The position numbers and the translations under genes were made by a program. This document shows positions 40,208-52,470 of a stretch of 64,000 nt of DNA, in pieces. Each line of letters starts with the position of its first letter. Positions within the stretch are counted from its first letter, which is position 1. The notes beneath the pieces were generated by a model that did no database searches, was not told the DNA's origin, and saw nothing but the letters and a program-made list of their open reading frames with translations. The stretch is taken from the NCBI RefSeq assembly GCF_003675895.1, contig NZ_ML014760.1:1-64000 (forward strand), written 5' to 3'. The stretch is from Parashewanella curva (GTDB lineage: Bacteria > Pseudomonadota > Gammaproteobacteria > Enterobacterales > Shewanellaceae).

Positions 40208-41122
40208 CTAAGCTCTTAATCGTGAGGTAGCAACAGCACCGCTATCAAAGGGCACTGTGTCTTTGAAAATATTAAGGCAATAAATTCCATCGCTTGTTAT
40301 CAAACAAGTCACTTCATAATGGCTATCCTTTGAAAATTGAAGTCCAGACATGCCTCCCCCTAGCTCAGCCGGATTGGCAGTGGACTGCTTTACATACTTA
40401 GCACGAACCAATAATTCACCAGTAGGCAACTGAAGAACTTGATATGACTGTGTATCCAATGGCGCTGTTTCAGATTTGCCAGTACTCAAATTAAAGACTC
40501 GCAATTCTGGAAAATTTTCACAACAACGCAATCCTATTGTTTGAGTTGCCATTAACGCAAGTTGTTGCTGCTGGTATTCATTTCTGCACAACGATTTCAT
40601 GGTATTCACTTTATCGTCAGCAGATTTCTTATCTGTTGGCTTAAAATGTTTAACTTTTGGCTCTGCGGTAGCAACCAATTTATACTCATCTCTTTTGAGA
40701 TCAAAGGTCAATTGCTCTTCAAAGCTTTGTCCTGTCGGCTCGATACCCTCGATAAACCGTTGGTCATTGGGGTTGATGCTTACATCAACAGAAACATTAA
40801 GTGCATCTTCAATTGAAAGTTTTAATCTAACCTTGTTATCGTTAACCACTTCTGTGGTAAACAGATGCCGAAAATTGGGTTTTATTTGAGTATAGAGTTG
40901 TGTATAAGCATCAAGCTTCTGCTGTGGACTGCTGTGTTGGTGTAACAAATGATATAAGGCTGTTTTCGTTTCCACCCTATTTGAACCAAAAAAACGATCT
41001 AAGAGCTTATCGAACCAATTCGTTGCTTTATTGAGATCTTCCACCGTTTGTATTTTTACAATTTGCTTCGTTGATAAGCGATCCAAGTATCCGCTAACAG
41101 GTAAAGTAGTAACTCCGGGCAT
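40208..41122 (-). CDS. Unknown protein sharing a KLxAYxQL motif with the 52.5-kb protein
   Basis: The 304-residue product is not recognised. The motif K-L-D-A-Y-T-Q-L near residue 70, followed by K-P-N-F-R-H-L-F, recurs almost exactly in the unlinked protein at 52458-53903 (K-L-Q-A-Y-G-Q-L, K-P-A-F-C-D-H-F), so the two are paralogues over this stretch. A C-terminal region of about 100 residues may form beta strands. There is no signal peptide or membrane helix. ATG 41122 has an AGGTGA ribosome site 5 bp upstream; a GTG at 41131 is the alternative. It lies between pepQ and divergent fadB and looks like an insertion in a conserved gene order. A secreted effector role is only a hypothesis. Confidence 0.75.
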   Translation of the reverse strand: MPGVTTLPVSGYLDRLSTKQIVKIQTVEDLNKATNWFDKLLDRFFGSNRVETKTALYHLLHQHSSPQQKLDAYTQLYTQIKPNFRHLFTTEVVNDNKVRLKLSIEDALNVSVDVSINPNDQRFIEGIEPTGQSFEEQLTFDLKRDEYKLVATAEPKVKHFKPTDKKSADDKVNTMKSLCRNEYQQQQLALMATQTIGLRCCENFPELRVFNLSTGKSETAPLDTQSYQVLQLPTGELLVRAKYVKQSTANPAELGGGMSGLQFSKDSHYEVTCLITSDGIYCLNIFKDTVPFDSGAVATSRLRA

Positions 41123-41257
41123 AATCGTCACCTTTTTGTCTAGCTAGGTGGGTTTGAATTAAGAATGGCACTAATTCTATTGAAATACCCGTTAATCTTG
41201 TTTCATGAAGCAAGGTTCACCCAAAGTTAATTTGCTTTATTTACCATCAAAATAAAT

Positions 41258-41271
41258 CAAACAAGCGTTTA
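41258..41271. promoter_or_regulatory. Candidate PsrA-type operator upstream of fadB
   Basis: CAAAC-AAGC-GTTTA lies about 125 bp before the fadB start and is close to the (G/C)AAAC-N4-GTTT(G/C) operator described for the fatty-acid regulator PsrA. The last base is the mismatch. PsrA control of fadBA is known in pseudomonads and inferred in Shewanella. The divergent unknown gene shares the region. Confidence 0.4.
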
Positions 41272-41396
41272 AATTATCATTGTAATTCTTGTCAAATAGT
41301 CGCAAACTGAATACTAAACAAACAATTCTGTTCTCGTTAGCTGAGTCTCTGTTTGTACCTGATCATGACTTTGAAACAATAATAAGGAAGCAAGCA

Positions 41397-44727
<3,331 letters not shown>

Positions 44728-44736
44728 ACCCTTATT

Positions 44737-44766
44737 TGGTGCCAATTTTATTTAAGGTTGGCACCA
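44737..44766 (+). terminator. Hairpin after fadA, possible terminator
   Basis: TGGTGCCAA (44737-44745) and TTGGCACCA (44758-44766) form a perfect 9-bp stem with a 12-nt loop. There is no T-run, so termination here may be weak or factor-dependent. The parS palindrome starts at the next base. Confidence 0.5.
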
Positions 44767-44782
44767 TGTTTCACGTGAAACA
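44767..44782. promoter_or_regulatory. parS site 1 (ParB-binding palindrome)
   Basis: TGTTTCACGTGAAACA is a perfect 16-bp palindrome identical to the parS consensus known from many bacteria. ParB loaded here would take part in origin segregation with ParA. The parAB genes are not in the window but are usually within a few tens of kilobases of the origin. Confidence 0.93.
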
Positions 44783-44807
44783 ATATTCACATTTCTTCCT
44801 CATAAAC

Positions 44808-44835
44808 TTGGCAATTTAAAACTCAATGGTAAAAT
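44808..44835 (+). promoter_or_regulatory. Sigma-70 promoter of tusA
   Basis: TTGGCA (44808-44813) and TAAAAT (44830-44835) are 16 bp apart, about 33 bp before the tusA start. Confidence 0.6.
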
Positions 44836-44867
44836 AGCCGCCACTTTTGCAGTAAATAAGACAAGCT

Positions 44868-45113
44868 ATGACCACACCATTTGAAAATGCCAATCACCAA
44901 CTTGATGCCCTAGGTTTACGTTGCCCTGAGCCTGTAATGATGGTTAGAAAAAAAGTGCGTCATATGCAAGATGGGGAAACCCTATTGATCATCGCCGATG
45001 ATCCAGCAACAACTCGTGATATTCCTAGCTTCTGCCAATTTATGGATCATCAACTTGTTGCCTCTGATACCAGTAGTACGCCATATCAATATCTGATCCA
45101 AAAAGGTTTGTAA
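44868..45113 (+). CDS. tusA: Sulfur carrier protein TusA
   Basis: Small sulfurtransferase that passes sulfur from IscS toward tRNA 2-thiouridine synthesis. The 81-residue protein has the active-site motif L-R-C-P-E-P-V-M near residue 18 and the conserved D-D-P-A-T-T-R-D-I. It is a single-gene unit with its own promoter. Confidence 0.96.
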   Translation: MTTPFENANHQLDALGLRCPEPVMMVRKKVRHMQDGETLLIIADDPATTRDIPSFCQFMDHQLVASDTSSTPYQYLIQKGL

Positions 45114-45243
45114 GTCTCCGCTTACGCCCTATCTCATTTCCACACAGTTTGTAACGCGAATTCCCTTTTAAGTTTTGGTTAAATGTGCGATAAACACATT
45201 GCATAAAATAATTGAAATAACTAAAACGAGAATGGGAATCCAA

Positions 45244-48200
45244 ATGTTCACTTCCAAGTTAAACCCACTTTATGCGGCAATGGCATTAAGCCTTTCCATC
45301 ACAACCGCGCAAGCAAAAGAAGAAACCAAATGGTCGGTTAATGAGCCTGCCAACCAACCATTACAAAGTGTAGATATTAATGTTAATGAAGGCACTTGGA
45401 TGAACGTTTCTGTGAGTCCAGATGGCAACAATATCGTTTTCGATCTGCTTGGTGATATCTACCAAATGCCGATTAATGGCGGCAAAGCAAAACGTTTAGT
45501 AAAAGGCATCGCATGGCAGATGCAGCCAGTTTATAGCCCTGATGGTAAATCTATTGCCTACACCTCTGATGAAAATGGTGGCGACAATATTTGGGTTATG
45601 GATGCTGACGGTAGCAATCATCGCAAAGTCACCGATGAAACGTTTCGTTTATTGAATAGTCCTGCGTGGAGTCCTGACTCACAATATCTTGTCGCACGTA
45701 AGCATTTTACGGCTAGCCGCAGTTTAGGCGCAGGGGAAGTTTGGCTTTATCATGTAACAGGCGGAAAAGGTGTGCGTTTAACTGAACGCCCGAACGATCA
45801 AAAAGACTTAGGCGAACCAGCCTACTCACCAGATGGTCGTTATATTTATTTCAGTCAAGATGCTACACCAGGCAAGACCTTCCACTATTCAAAAGATTCA
45901 GTGAAAGGCATCTACAAAATCAAACGTTATGACACCCAAACGGGTGACATCAAAGTGTTAGTTTCAGGTACGGGTGGGGCAATTCGTCCGACTCCAAGCC
46001 CAGACGGAACCAAGCTCGCTTACATCAAGCGTGATGGATTCCAATCAACACTGTATGTCTTAGATTTAAAGTCTGGTCGTAAAACTAAGCTTTATGACAA
46101 ACTTGATCGTGATATGCAAGAAACATGGGCGATCCATGGCGTTTACCCGACCATGGCATGGACACCAGACAATCGTGATATCGTATTTTGGGCTGGCGGT
46201 AAGATTAACCGCTTAAATACCAAAACACACACAGCAAAAGTTATTCCTTTTGAAGTTAATGATACTCGTGATATTCAACCCGCCGTTGTTGTAAAGCAAG
46301 ACATTGATAAAGACCAATTCGATGTAAAAATGCTGCGCATGGCACAAGTCTCACCGAATGGTAAAAAAGTCGTTTATGAGGCATTAGGTAAGCTGTGGGT
46401 TCGTAACATCAAAGATGGCAAAGCCAAACGCCTTACTCGCTTAAATGACAACATTGCTGAGTTATTCCCACAATGGTCACGTGACGGTAAAAAAATCGTC
46501 TTCACTACTTGGAACGATCAAAAGCAAGGCAGTGTTCGTGTTGTCAGCGCCAGAGGCGGTAAGCCAAAAGTATTAACCGATGAGCCAGGAAAATTTGTTG
46601 AACCAACGTTCTCCCCTGACGGCAAAACAATTGTCTATCGTAAAGCCAGTGGCGGACGTTTGCTTTCTAAAACTTGGTCACAAGAGCCAGGTTTATATCA
46701 AGTCGATATTAAAGGTAAGAAAAACACCTTTATTACCAGCAGTGGTTATCAGCCACAATTCGGAAGTAGCAATGAGCGTGTCTACTTTATGGATTATGGT
46801 AAAACACCAGAGTTTGCATCGATTAACTTAAACGGTCATGAAAAGCGCACGCACTATACCAGCAAGTTAGCCACAGAATTCCGCATTTCACCTGATGGAA
46901 AAAACCTAGCCTTTGCAGAGCGCTTTAAGGTGTTTGTCACTCCATTTGCTAAGCACGGTGAAACCATCAATATTGGCCCTAGTGCCACTAATTTACCTGT
47001 TACTCAATTGAGTACCCGTGCTGGTGAAAGCATTAGTTGGGGTGGAGACAACAACCAACTGTATTGGACATTAGGCCCAGAGCTTTATCAAGCGAAGGTA
47101 AATACCGATTACACCAAAGCCAAAGATGATGAAAAAGTTGAAGCCACTATTACTGACCTTGGTTTCAAAAAGGACGCTTATGTTCCACGTGGAACCGTCG
47201 CGTTTGTGGGCGGTCAAGTCATCACTATGGAAAGTGACAAGGTCATTAACAACGGTATTGTGATTGTAAAAGACAATCATATTGAAGCAGTTGGTGATAA
47301 CTCATTAAGTATCCCTAAAGGCGCTAAAGTTATCGACATCAGCGGTAAGACTATCATGCCGGGTCTGTTCGATGCTCACGCTCATGGCTCTCAAGGCAGT
47401 AATGAAATCATTCCTCAGCAAAACTGGATGATGTACGCCAACCTAGCATTAGGTGTTACTACTATTCACGATCCATCCAATGATACGACGGAAGTATTTG
47501 CCGCATCCGAGCAACAAAAAGCCGGTAATATTGCTGCGCCACGTATCTTCTCAACTGGTACCATTTTGTATGGTGCAAATGGCCCAGGTTATACCTCACA
47601 CGTTGACTCATTAGATGATGCTAAGTTCCACTTAGAGCGTCTTAAGAAAGTTGGTGCCTTTACAGTGAAAAGTTATAACCAACCACGACGTAATCAACGT
47701 CAGCAAGTGATCGCTGCAGCTCGAGAATTGGATATGATGGTAGTTCCTGAAGGTGGTTCGCTACTTCAACACAACCTATCAATGATTGTGGATGGACATA
47801 CAACCTTAGAGCACTCACTGCCTGTTGCTTCAATCTATAACGATATTAAGCAAGTGTGGAAGGCATCGAATACCTCTTACACCCCAACATTGGTTGTCGC
47901 TTACGGTGGTATTTCAGGAGAGCATTATTGGTACGACAAAACCAATGTGTGGGAGCACCCTCGCCTATCTAAGTATGTGCCATCTGAATTATTGAACTCT
48001 CGTTCTATGCGTCGTACCAAAGCGCCTGATGGACACTACAATCACTTTAATGTCGTTAAGGTCGCCAAAGAGTTGAATGATATTGGTGTCGTTGCCAACA
48101 TCGGTGCGCACGGTCAACGCGAAGGTCTAGCGGCACACTGGGAAATGTGGATGTTCGCCCAAGGCGGCATGACCAATATGGAAGTTCTGAAAACCGCGAC

Positions 48201-48426
48201 TATTAACCCAGCCAAAACCTTTGCTCTTGATCATCAACTTGGAAGCATTAAAAAAGGCAAACTGGCTGACTTGATGGTGATTGATGGAAATCCATTAGAG
48301 AACATTCGTGACACCGACAAAGTGGTTTACACCATGGTCAACGGTAAGCTCTATGATGCCGAAACCATGAATGAACTTAATGGTGATATGAAAAAACGCA
48401 AGCCGTTTTTCTTTGAAAGTAAGTAA
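45244..48426 (+). CDS. Exported TolB-like beta-propeller amidohydrolase
   Basis: Very large exported enzyme. The 1060-residue product has a signal peptide ending near T-T-A-Q-A, a TolB/PD40-type beta-propeller (about residues 40-600, repeated S-P-D-G-K blocks) and a C-terminal amidohydrolase domain (about 660-1040). That domain has the metal motif D-A-H-A-H-G and the family ending K-G-K-L-A-D-L-M-V-I-D-G. The substrate is unknown; related propeller-amidohydrolases are common in marine gammaproteobacteria. ATG 45244 is chosen, with ATG 45232 possible. A parS-containing terminator follows. Confidence 0.9.
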   Translation: MFTSKLNPLYAAMALSLSITTAQAKEETKWSVNEPANQPLQSVDINVNEGTWMNVSVSPDGNNIVFDLLGDIYQMPINGGKAKRLVKGIAWQMQPVYSPDGKSIAYTSDENGGDNIWVMDADGSNHRKVTDETFRLLNSPAWSPDSQYLVARKHFTASRSLGAGEVWLYHVTGGKGVRLTERPNDQKDLGEPAYSPDGRYIYFSQDATPGKTFHYSKDSVKGIYKIKRYDTQTGDIKVLVSGTGGAIRPTPSPDGTKLAYIKRDGFQSTLYVLDLKSGRKTKLYDKLDRDMQETWAIHGVYPTMAWTPDNRDIVFWAGGKINRLNTKTHTAKVIPFEVNDTRDIQPAVVVKQDIDKDQFDVKMLRMAQVSPNGKKVVYEALGKLWVRNIKDGKAKRLTRLNDNIAELFPQWSRDGKKIVFTTWNDQKQGSVRVVSARGGKPKVLTDEPGKFVEPTFSPDGKTIVYRKASGGRLLSKTWSQEPGLYQVDIKGKKNTFITSSGYQPQFGSSNERVYFMDYGKTPEFASINLNGHEKRTHYTSKLATEFRISPDGKNLAFAERFKVFVTPFAKHGETINIGPSATNLPVTQLSTRAGESISWGGDNNQLYWTLGPELYQAKVNTDYTKAKDDEKVEATITDLGFKKDAYVPRGTVAFVGGQVITMESDKVINNGIVIVKDNHIEAVGDNSLSIPKGAKVIDISGKTIMPGLFDAHAHGSQGSNEIIPQQNWMMYANLALGVTTIHDPSNDTTEVFAASEQQKAGNIAAPRIFSTGTILYGANGPGYTSHVDSLDDAKFHLERLKKVGAFTVKSYNQPRRNQRQQVIAAARELDMMVVPEGGSLLQHNLSMIVDGHTTLEHSLPVASIYNDIKQVWKASNTSYTPTLVVAYGGISGEHYWYDKTNVWEHPRLSKYVPSELLNSRSMRRTKAPDGHYNHFNVVKVAKELNDIGVVANIGAHGQREGLAAHWEMWMFAQGGMTNMEVLKTATINPAKTFALDHQLGSIKKGKLADLMVIDGNPLENIRDTDKVVYTMVNGKLYDAETMNELNGDMKKRKPFFFESK

Positions 48427-48450
48427 TCTCTTACTGTAGTTAGATCTTAA

Positions 48451-48478
48451 GGGTGTTTCACGTGAAACACCCTTTTTT
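48451..48478 (+). terminator. Terminator embedding a parS palindrome
   Basis: The 22-bp perfect palindrome at 48451-48472 (GGG, the parS core, then CCC) is followed by TTTTTT. It can fold as a 9-bp stem with an ACGT loop and so acts as the terminator of the amidohydrolase gene. Confidence 0.88.
48454..48469. promoter_or_regulatory. parS site 2 (ParB-binding palindrome)
   Basis: A second exact copy of TGTTTCACGTGAAACA lies 3.7 kb from site 1 and about 15 kb from dnaA. It is built into the terminator stem. Confidence 0.93.
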
Positions 48479-49037
48479 ATGAGTTTCGACAAAAACAATC
48501 CAACGTATGATCATCCACCATTCCCACTGCCTGCATAAAAGCATAACAAATCGTAGGGCCAACAAAGTTAAACCCAAGTTTTTTTAACGCCTTTGACATC
48601 GCTTGAGACTCAGGCGTTTCAACAGGTACTTCCATTAATGATAAAAATTCATTGATGATTGGCTTCCCCCCCACAAACTCCCAAAGAAATAGCGAGAAGT
48701 CATTGCCCTGCTCGACGAAGGCGATATAGGCTTTGGCGTTGCGAATGATGGATTGGATCTTTAACCGATTGCGGACAATGCTTTTATCTTGCATCAAGCG
48801 TTCAACATCAGCTTCACTAAACTCAGCAATTTTATACGGGTCGAAGTTGGCAAAGGCTTTTTGGTAATTTTGCTGCTTTTTTAAAATGGTGATCCAAGAC
48901 AAACCAGCTTGTTGTCCATCAAGACACAGCTTTTCAAACAGTTCTAATGAGTCATAAACCGGACATCCCCAAACCTTATCGTGATATTCCTGATAGATAG
49001 GATCGTCACTCACCCAAGCGCAGCGTATCTTTGTCAT
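48477..49037 (-). CDS. tag: DNA-3-methyladenine glycosylase I
   Basis: Base-excision enzyme that removes 3-methyladenine from alkylated DNA. The 186-residue protein matches E. coli Tag in length. It has the N-terminal zinc ligands C-A-W and H in Y-H-D, and the C-terminal D-D-H-x4-C pair that completes the zinc site. It is convergent with the amidohydrolase gene. Confidence 0.95.
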   Translation of the reverse strand: MTKIRCAWVSDDPIYQEYHDKVWGCPVYDSLELFEKLCLDGQQAGLSWITILKKQQNYQKAFANFDPYKIAEFSEADVERLMQDKSIVRNRLKIQSIIRNAKAYIAFVEQGNDFSLFLWEFVGGKPIINEFLSLMEVPVETPESQAMSKALKKLGFNFVGPTICYAFMQAVGMVDDHTLDCFCRNS

Positions 49038-49140
49038 TCCATTTTCCCTTAAATACTCAAGTTCAGACCAGCTAGCTTAATAAAGCACCCAGTACAATCA
49101 TTAGTAGTTTAACTAGTGAAACATAGGCAACCTATAATGA

Positions 49141-49285
49141 GAAGCCTTATTTAATAAGCCAACCGTTCGTAACAGGATGTTACGGTCGTCAGCACATGGC
49201 TGTTCTCGCACATCCATGTGCTCCACAGCATTCAGGCATCCTGCCTATCAGACGTGCGCTTATGTTGGCGTTTAAATAAGGCTTC
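49141..49285. repeat. Nested inverted-repeat element upstream of glyQ
   Basis: The outer arms 49141-49163 and 49264-49285 (core GAAGCCTTATTTAA and CCAAC) are inverted. Inside, CAGGATG (49173-49179) pairs with CATCCTG (49237-49243), and AGCACATGG (49191-49199) pairs with CCATGTGCT (49214-49222). No frame is present. This is a MITE- or REP-type element, or possibly a structured RNA. The rest of the 395-bp tag-glyQ gap (49038-49432) holds no gene I can see. Confidence 0.75.
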
Positions 49286-49432
49286 GGCAACAATAACTCT
49301 ACCTTATGACTCGAATTGAAGATTTAAATAAATTTTCCCTTGAGGATCATAAAGCTAGAAAATAACCTACTCAGAACGATACCATGAAGGTATAATCGAA
49401 ACCATTTTCTACCACTTTATATAGCGACAGTA

Positions 49433-50338
49433 ATGAGCAGCAATCACGATATAAAAACGTTTCAAGGGTTTATTCTCACCCTGCAAGAATACTGGGCGCA
49501 GCAAGGTTGCGCTATCATTCAACCACTAGACATGGAAGTAGGGGCTGGTACCTTCCACCCACAAACTTTCTTGCGTTCAATCGGCCCTGAGCCAATGAGC
49601 AGTGCTTATGTGCAGCCATCACGCCGCCCAACTGATGGTCGTTACGGTGAAAACCCAAACCGTCTGCAACATTACTATCAATTCCAAGTGGTACTAAAGC
49701 CGTCACCTGACAATATTCAAGAGCTGTACTTAGGCTCACTTAAAGCATTAGGTGTAGATCCTGAAGTTCACGACATTCGTTTTGTTGAAGACAACTGGGA
49801 ATCACCAACCTTAGGGGCTTGGGGGCTTGGCTGGGAAGTCTGGCTAAACGGCATGGAAGTGAGTCAGTTCACCTATTTCCAACAAGTGGGCGGTCTTGAA
49901 TGTAGCCCTGTTACTGGTGAAATTACTTATGGTCTTGAGCGTCTTGCTATGTATATTCAAGGCGTAGACAGTGTATATGACTTAGTGTGGACAGACGGTC
50001 CAATGGGTCGTATTACTTATGGTGATGTATTCCACCAAAACGAAGTCGAACAATCTGAGTTTAACTTCGACCACGCTGATGTTGATTTCCTATTTGCGAC
50101 GTTCGATAAGTGCGAAGAAATGTGCAACAAGCTGCTTGAGCTTGAAAAGCCACTTCCGCTTCCAGCTTATGAGCAAGTAATGAAAGCGTCACACGCATTC
50201 AACCTGCTTGATGCTCGTCATGCAATTTCGGTCACCGAACGTCAACGCTACATACTACGTGTTCGCACCATGGCGAAAGGCGTAGCAGAAGCTTACTATG
50301 CCGCACGTGAAGCGCTTGGCTTCCCAATGTGTAAGTAA
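49433..50338 (+). CDS. glyQ: Glycyl-tRNA synthetase alpha subunit
   Basis: Catalytic subunit of the bacterial alpha2-beta2 glycyl-tRNA synthetase. The 301-residue protein has the start [12 protein letters not shown], class II motif 2 around [16 protein letters not shown], and a normal family length. glyS follows after 14 bp. Confidence 0.98.
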   Translation: MSSNHDIKTFQGFILTLQEYWAQQGCAIIQPLDMEVGAGTFHPQTFLRSIGPEPMSSAYVQPSRRPTDGRYGENPNRLQHYYQFQVVLKPSPDNIQELYLGSLKALGVDPEVHDIRFVEDNWESPTLGAWGLGWEVWLNGMEVSQFTYFQQVGGLECSPVTGEITYGLERLAMYIQGVDSVYDLVWTDGPMGRITYGDVFHQNEVEQSEFNFDHADVDFLFATFDKCEEMCNKLLELEKPLPLPAYEQVMKASHAFNLLDARHAISVTERQRYILRVRTMAKGVAEAYYAAREALGFPMCK

Positions 50339-50352
50339 TGAGGTAATAAAAT

Positions 50353-52425
50353 ATGAATAAAGAAAACTTACTCATTGAGATTGGTACCGAAGAGTTACCA
50401 CCAAAAGCCCTGAAAACACTGGCTGAGGCGTTTTTAGCAAACTTTACTGCAGAGCTAGACAAAGCCGAATTAAGCTTTGATAACGGCAACTGGTTTGCTG
50501 CACCTCGCCGTTTAGCCTTGCGTATCGAAAACTTAGATGTAGCGCAAGCCGATAAAATCGTTGAAAAACGCGGTCCAGCGGTAAGCAGTGCGTTCGATGC
50601 TGATGGTAACCCAACCAAAGCCGCGATGGGCTGGGCTCGTGGTAATGGCATTAGTGTTGAAGACGCTGAGCGCCTAGTAACGGACAAAGGCGAATGGCTA
50701 CTACACAAAGCACAAGTGACGGGTAAAGCCACCAGCGAATTAGTGGCCGATATGACCCAGCGTGCTTTGGATAAATTACCGATTCCAAAACCTATGCGTT
50801 GGGGCAGCAATACCACACAGTTTATTCGTCCTGTGCATACCGTAACTATGCTTTTAGGCTCTGAATCTATTGATGGCACGGTATTAGGCATCAAGACAGC
50901 ACGTACCATTCGCGGTCATCGCTTTATGGGTCAAAGTGAATTCGAACTAAATCATGCTGATGATTACCTACCAACCCTAAAAGAAACCGGTAAGGTAATG
51001 GCGGATTACACTGAGCGTAAAGCCATTATTAAAGCAGGGGCTGAACAAGCGGCTAAAGAGTTAGGTGGTGTTGCTGAGCTGACTGATGAGCTACTAGATG
51101 AAGTGGCATCATTGGTTGAGTGGCCTATCGTGCTTAAAGCCAACTTTGAAAATGACTTTTTAAACGTGCCACAAGAAGCCTTAGTGTACACCATGAAAGG
51201 CGATCAGAAATACTTCCCAGTATTTGATAACGACGGTAACTTGCTGCCGCACTTTATCTTTGTGACCAACATTGAGTCGAAAGACCCACAGCAAATCATC
51301 GACGGTAACGAGAAGGTGATCCGCCCTCGCCTAGCTGATGCGGAGTTCTTCTTTAACACTGATAAAAAACGCAGCTTAGAATCACGTTTGGAAAGCTTAG
51401 AAACCGTGGTATTCCAAAAGCAATTAGGCACGCTGAAAGACCGTGTTAATCGTATCAGTGCTCTATCTGGTTACATTGCCGGTTTATTAAATGCCAATCA
51501 AGACGATGCTGCTCGTGCGGGTCTACTCTCTAAAACTGATTTAATGACCGAAATGGTGATGGAGTTTACTGATACTCAAGGCACCATGGGCATGCACTAC
51601 GCACGCCTTGACGGTGAAACCGAAGCGGTTGCTGTTGCTTTGCAAGAGCAATATCTGCCTAAGTTCTCTGGCGATCGCGTACCAACAGAGCTGGTTTCTT
51701 GCTCCGTCGCGTTAGCTGAGAAATTTGATACGCTTGTGGGTATTTTCTGTATTGGTCAAGCCCCGAAAGGCGCGGCCGATCCATTTGCCCTGCGTCGTGC
51801 TGCGATTGGTATTTTACGTATTATCGTTGAGAACAAGCTGCCATTAGATTTGGTGGACTTGATTGCCAAAGCCGCTGAGCTTCATTGTGAAAGCGTCAGC
51901 AATGACAATACTCACGATGACGTGCTGCAATTCCTAATGGGACGCTTCCGCTCTTGGTACCAAGACAAAGGCGTTGATGTCGATGTAATTTTAGCGGTTC
52001 TTGCTCGCACACCGACTCAGCCAGCAGACTTTGATAAGCGTATTGTTGCGGTATCTGAGTTCAGACAACGTGAAGAAGCAACGGCACTTGCTGCAGCCAA
52101 CAAGCGTGTATCAAACATTCTGGCGAAAAATGCAGTAGATGGCTCAAGTGAAATCAATCAAGGTTTGCTAGCGGAAGATGCTGAAATCAAACTGGCGGCA
52201 CAATTGGCTGAACTAGAGCCAGCATTAACGCCTCTGTTTGCTGACGGTAACTATGAAGCGGCGCTGAATCAATTGGCGGCACTGCGTACTAATGTTGATA
52301 CCTTCTTTGAAGATGTAATGGTGATGGCAGATGATGAAGCGCTTAAGAATAACCGCTTAGCCCTTCTGAACCACTTACGTACTTTATTCTTGCAAGTGGC
52401 GGATATTTCACTGCTGCAATCTTAA
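50353..52425 (+). CDS. glyS: Glycyl-tRNA synthetase beta subunit
   Basis: tRNA-binding beta subunit. The 690-residue protein begins [13 protein letters not shown], which is conserved in the family, and has the C-terminal anticodon-binding domain ending V-M-V-M-A-D-D. Length matches E. coli GlyS (689). A shared terminator follows. Confidence 0.98.
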   Translation: MNKENLLIEIGTEELPPKALKTLAEAFLANFTAELDKAELSFDNGNWFAAPRRLALRIENLDVAQADKIVEKRGPAVSSAFDADGNPTKAAMGWARGNGISVEDAERLVTDKGEWLLHKAQVTGKATSELVADMTQRALDKLPIPKPMRWGSNTTQFIRPVHTVTMLLGSESIDGTVLGIKTARTIRGHRFMGQSEFELNHADDYLPTLKETGKVMADYTERKAIIKAGAEQAAKELGGVAELTDELLDEVASLVEWPIVLKANFENDFLNVPQEALVYTMKGDQKYFPVFDNDGNLLPHFIFVTNIESKDPQQIIDGNEKVIRPRLADAEFFFNTDKKRSLESRLESLETVVFQKQLGTLKDRVNRISALSGYIAGLLNANQDDAARAGLLSKTDLMTEMVMEFTDTQGTMGMHYARLDGETEAVAVALQEQYLPKFSGDRVPTELVSCSVALAEKFDTLVGIFCIGQAPKGAADPFALRRAAIGILRIIVENKLPLDLVDLIAKAAELHCESVSNDNTHDDVLQFLMGRFRSWYQDKGVDVDVILAVLARTPTQPADFDKRIVAVSEFRQREEATALAAANKRVSNILAKNAVDGSSEINQGLLAEDAEIKLAAQLAELEPALTPLFADGNYEAALNQLAALRTNVDTFFEDVMVMADDEALKNNRLALLNHLRTLFLQVADISLLQS

Positions 52426-52438
52426 TTTTGTTACCAAT

Positions 52439-52470
52439 GGGCATCCATCGATGCCCGTTATTTTCCTTTT
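52439..52470 (+). terminator. Terminator between glyS and the convergent unknown gene
   Basis: GGGCATC-CATC-GATGCCC (52439-52456) is followed by T-rich DNA to about 52470, which overlaps the end of the convergent gene at 52458. Confidence 0.82.

Noticed and set aside
50232-50909. 225-residue open frame on the minus strand
   Set aside because: It is antisense to the glyQ end and glyS start, both well supported, with a low-complexity composition typical of a shadow frame.
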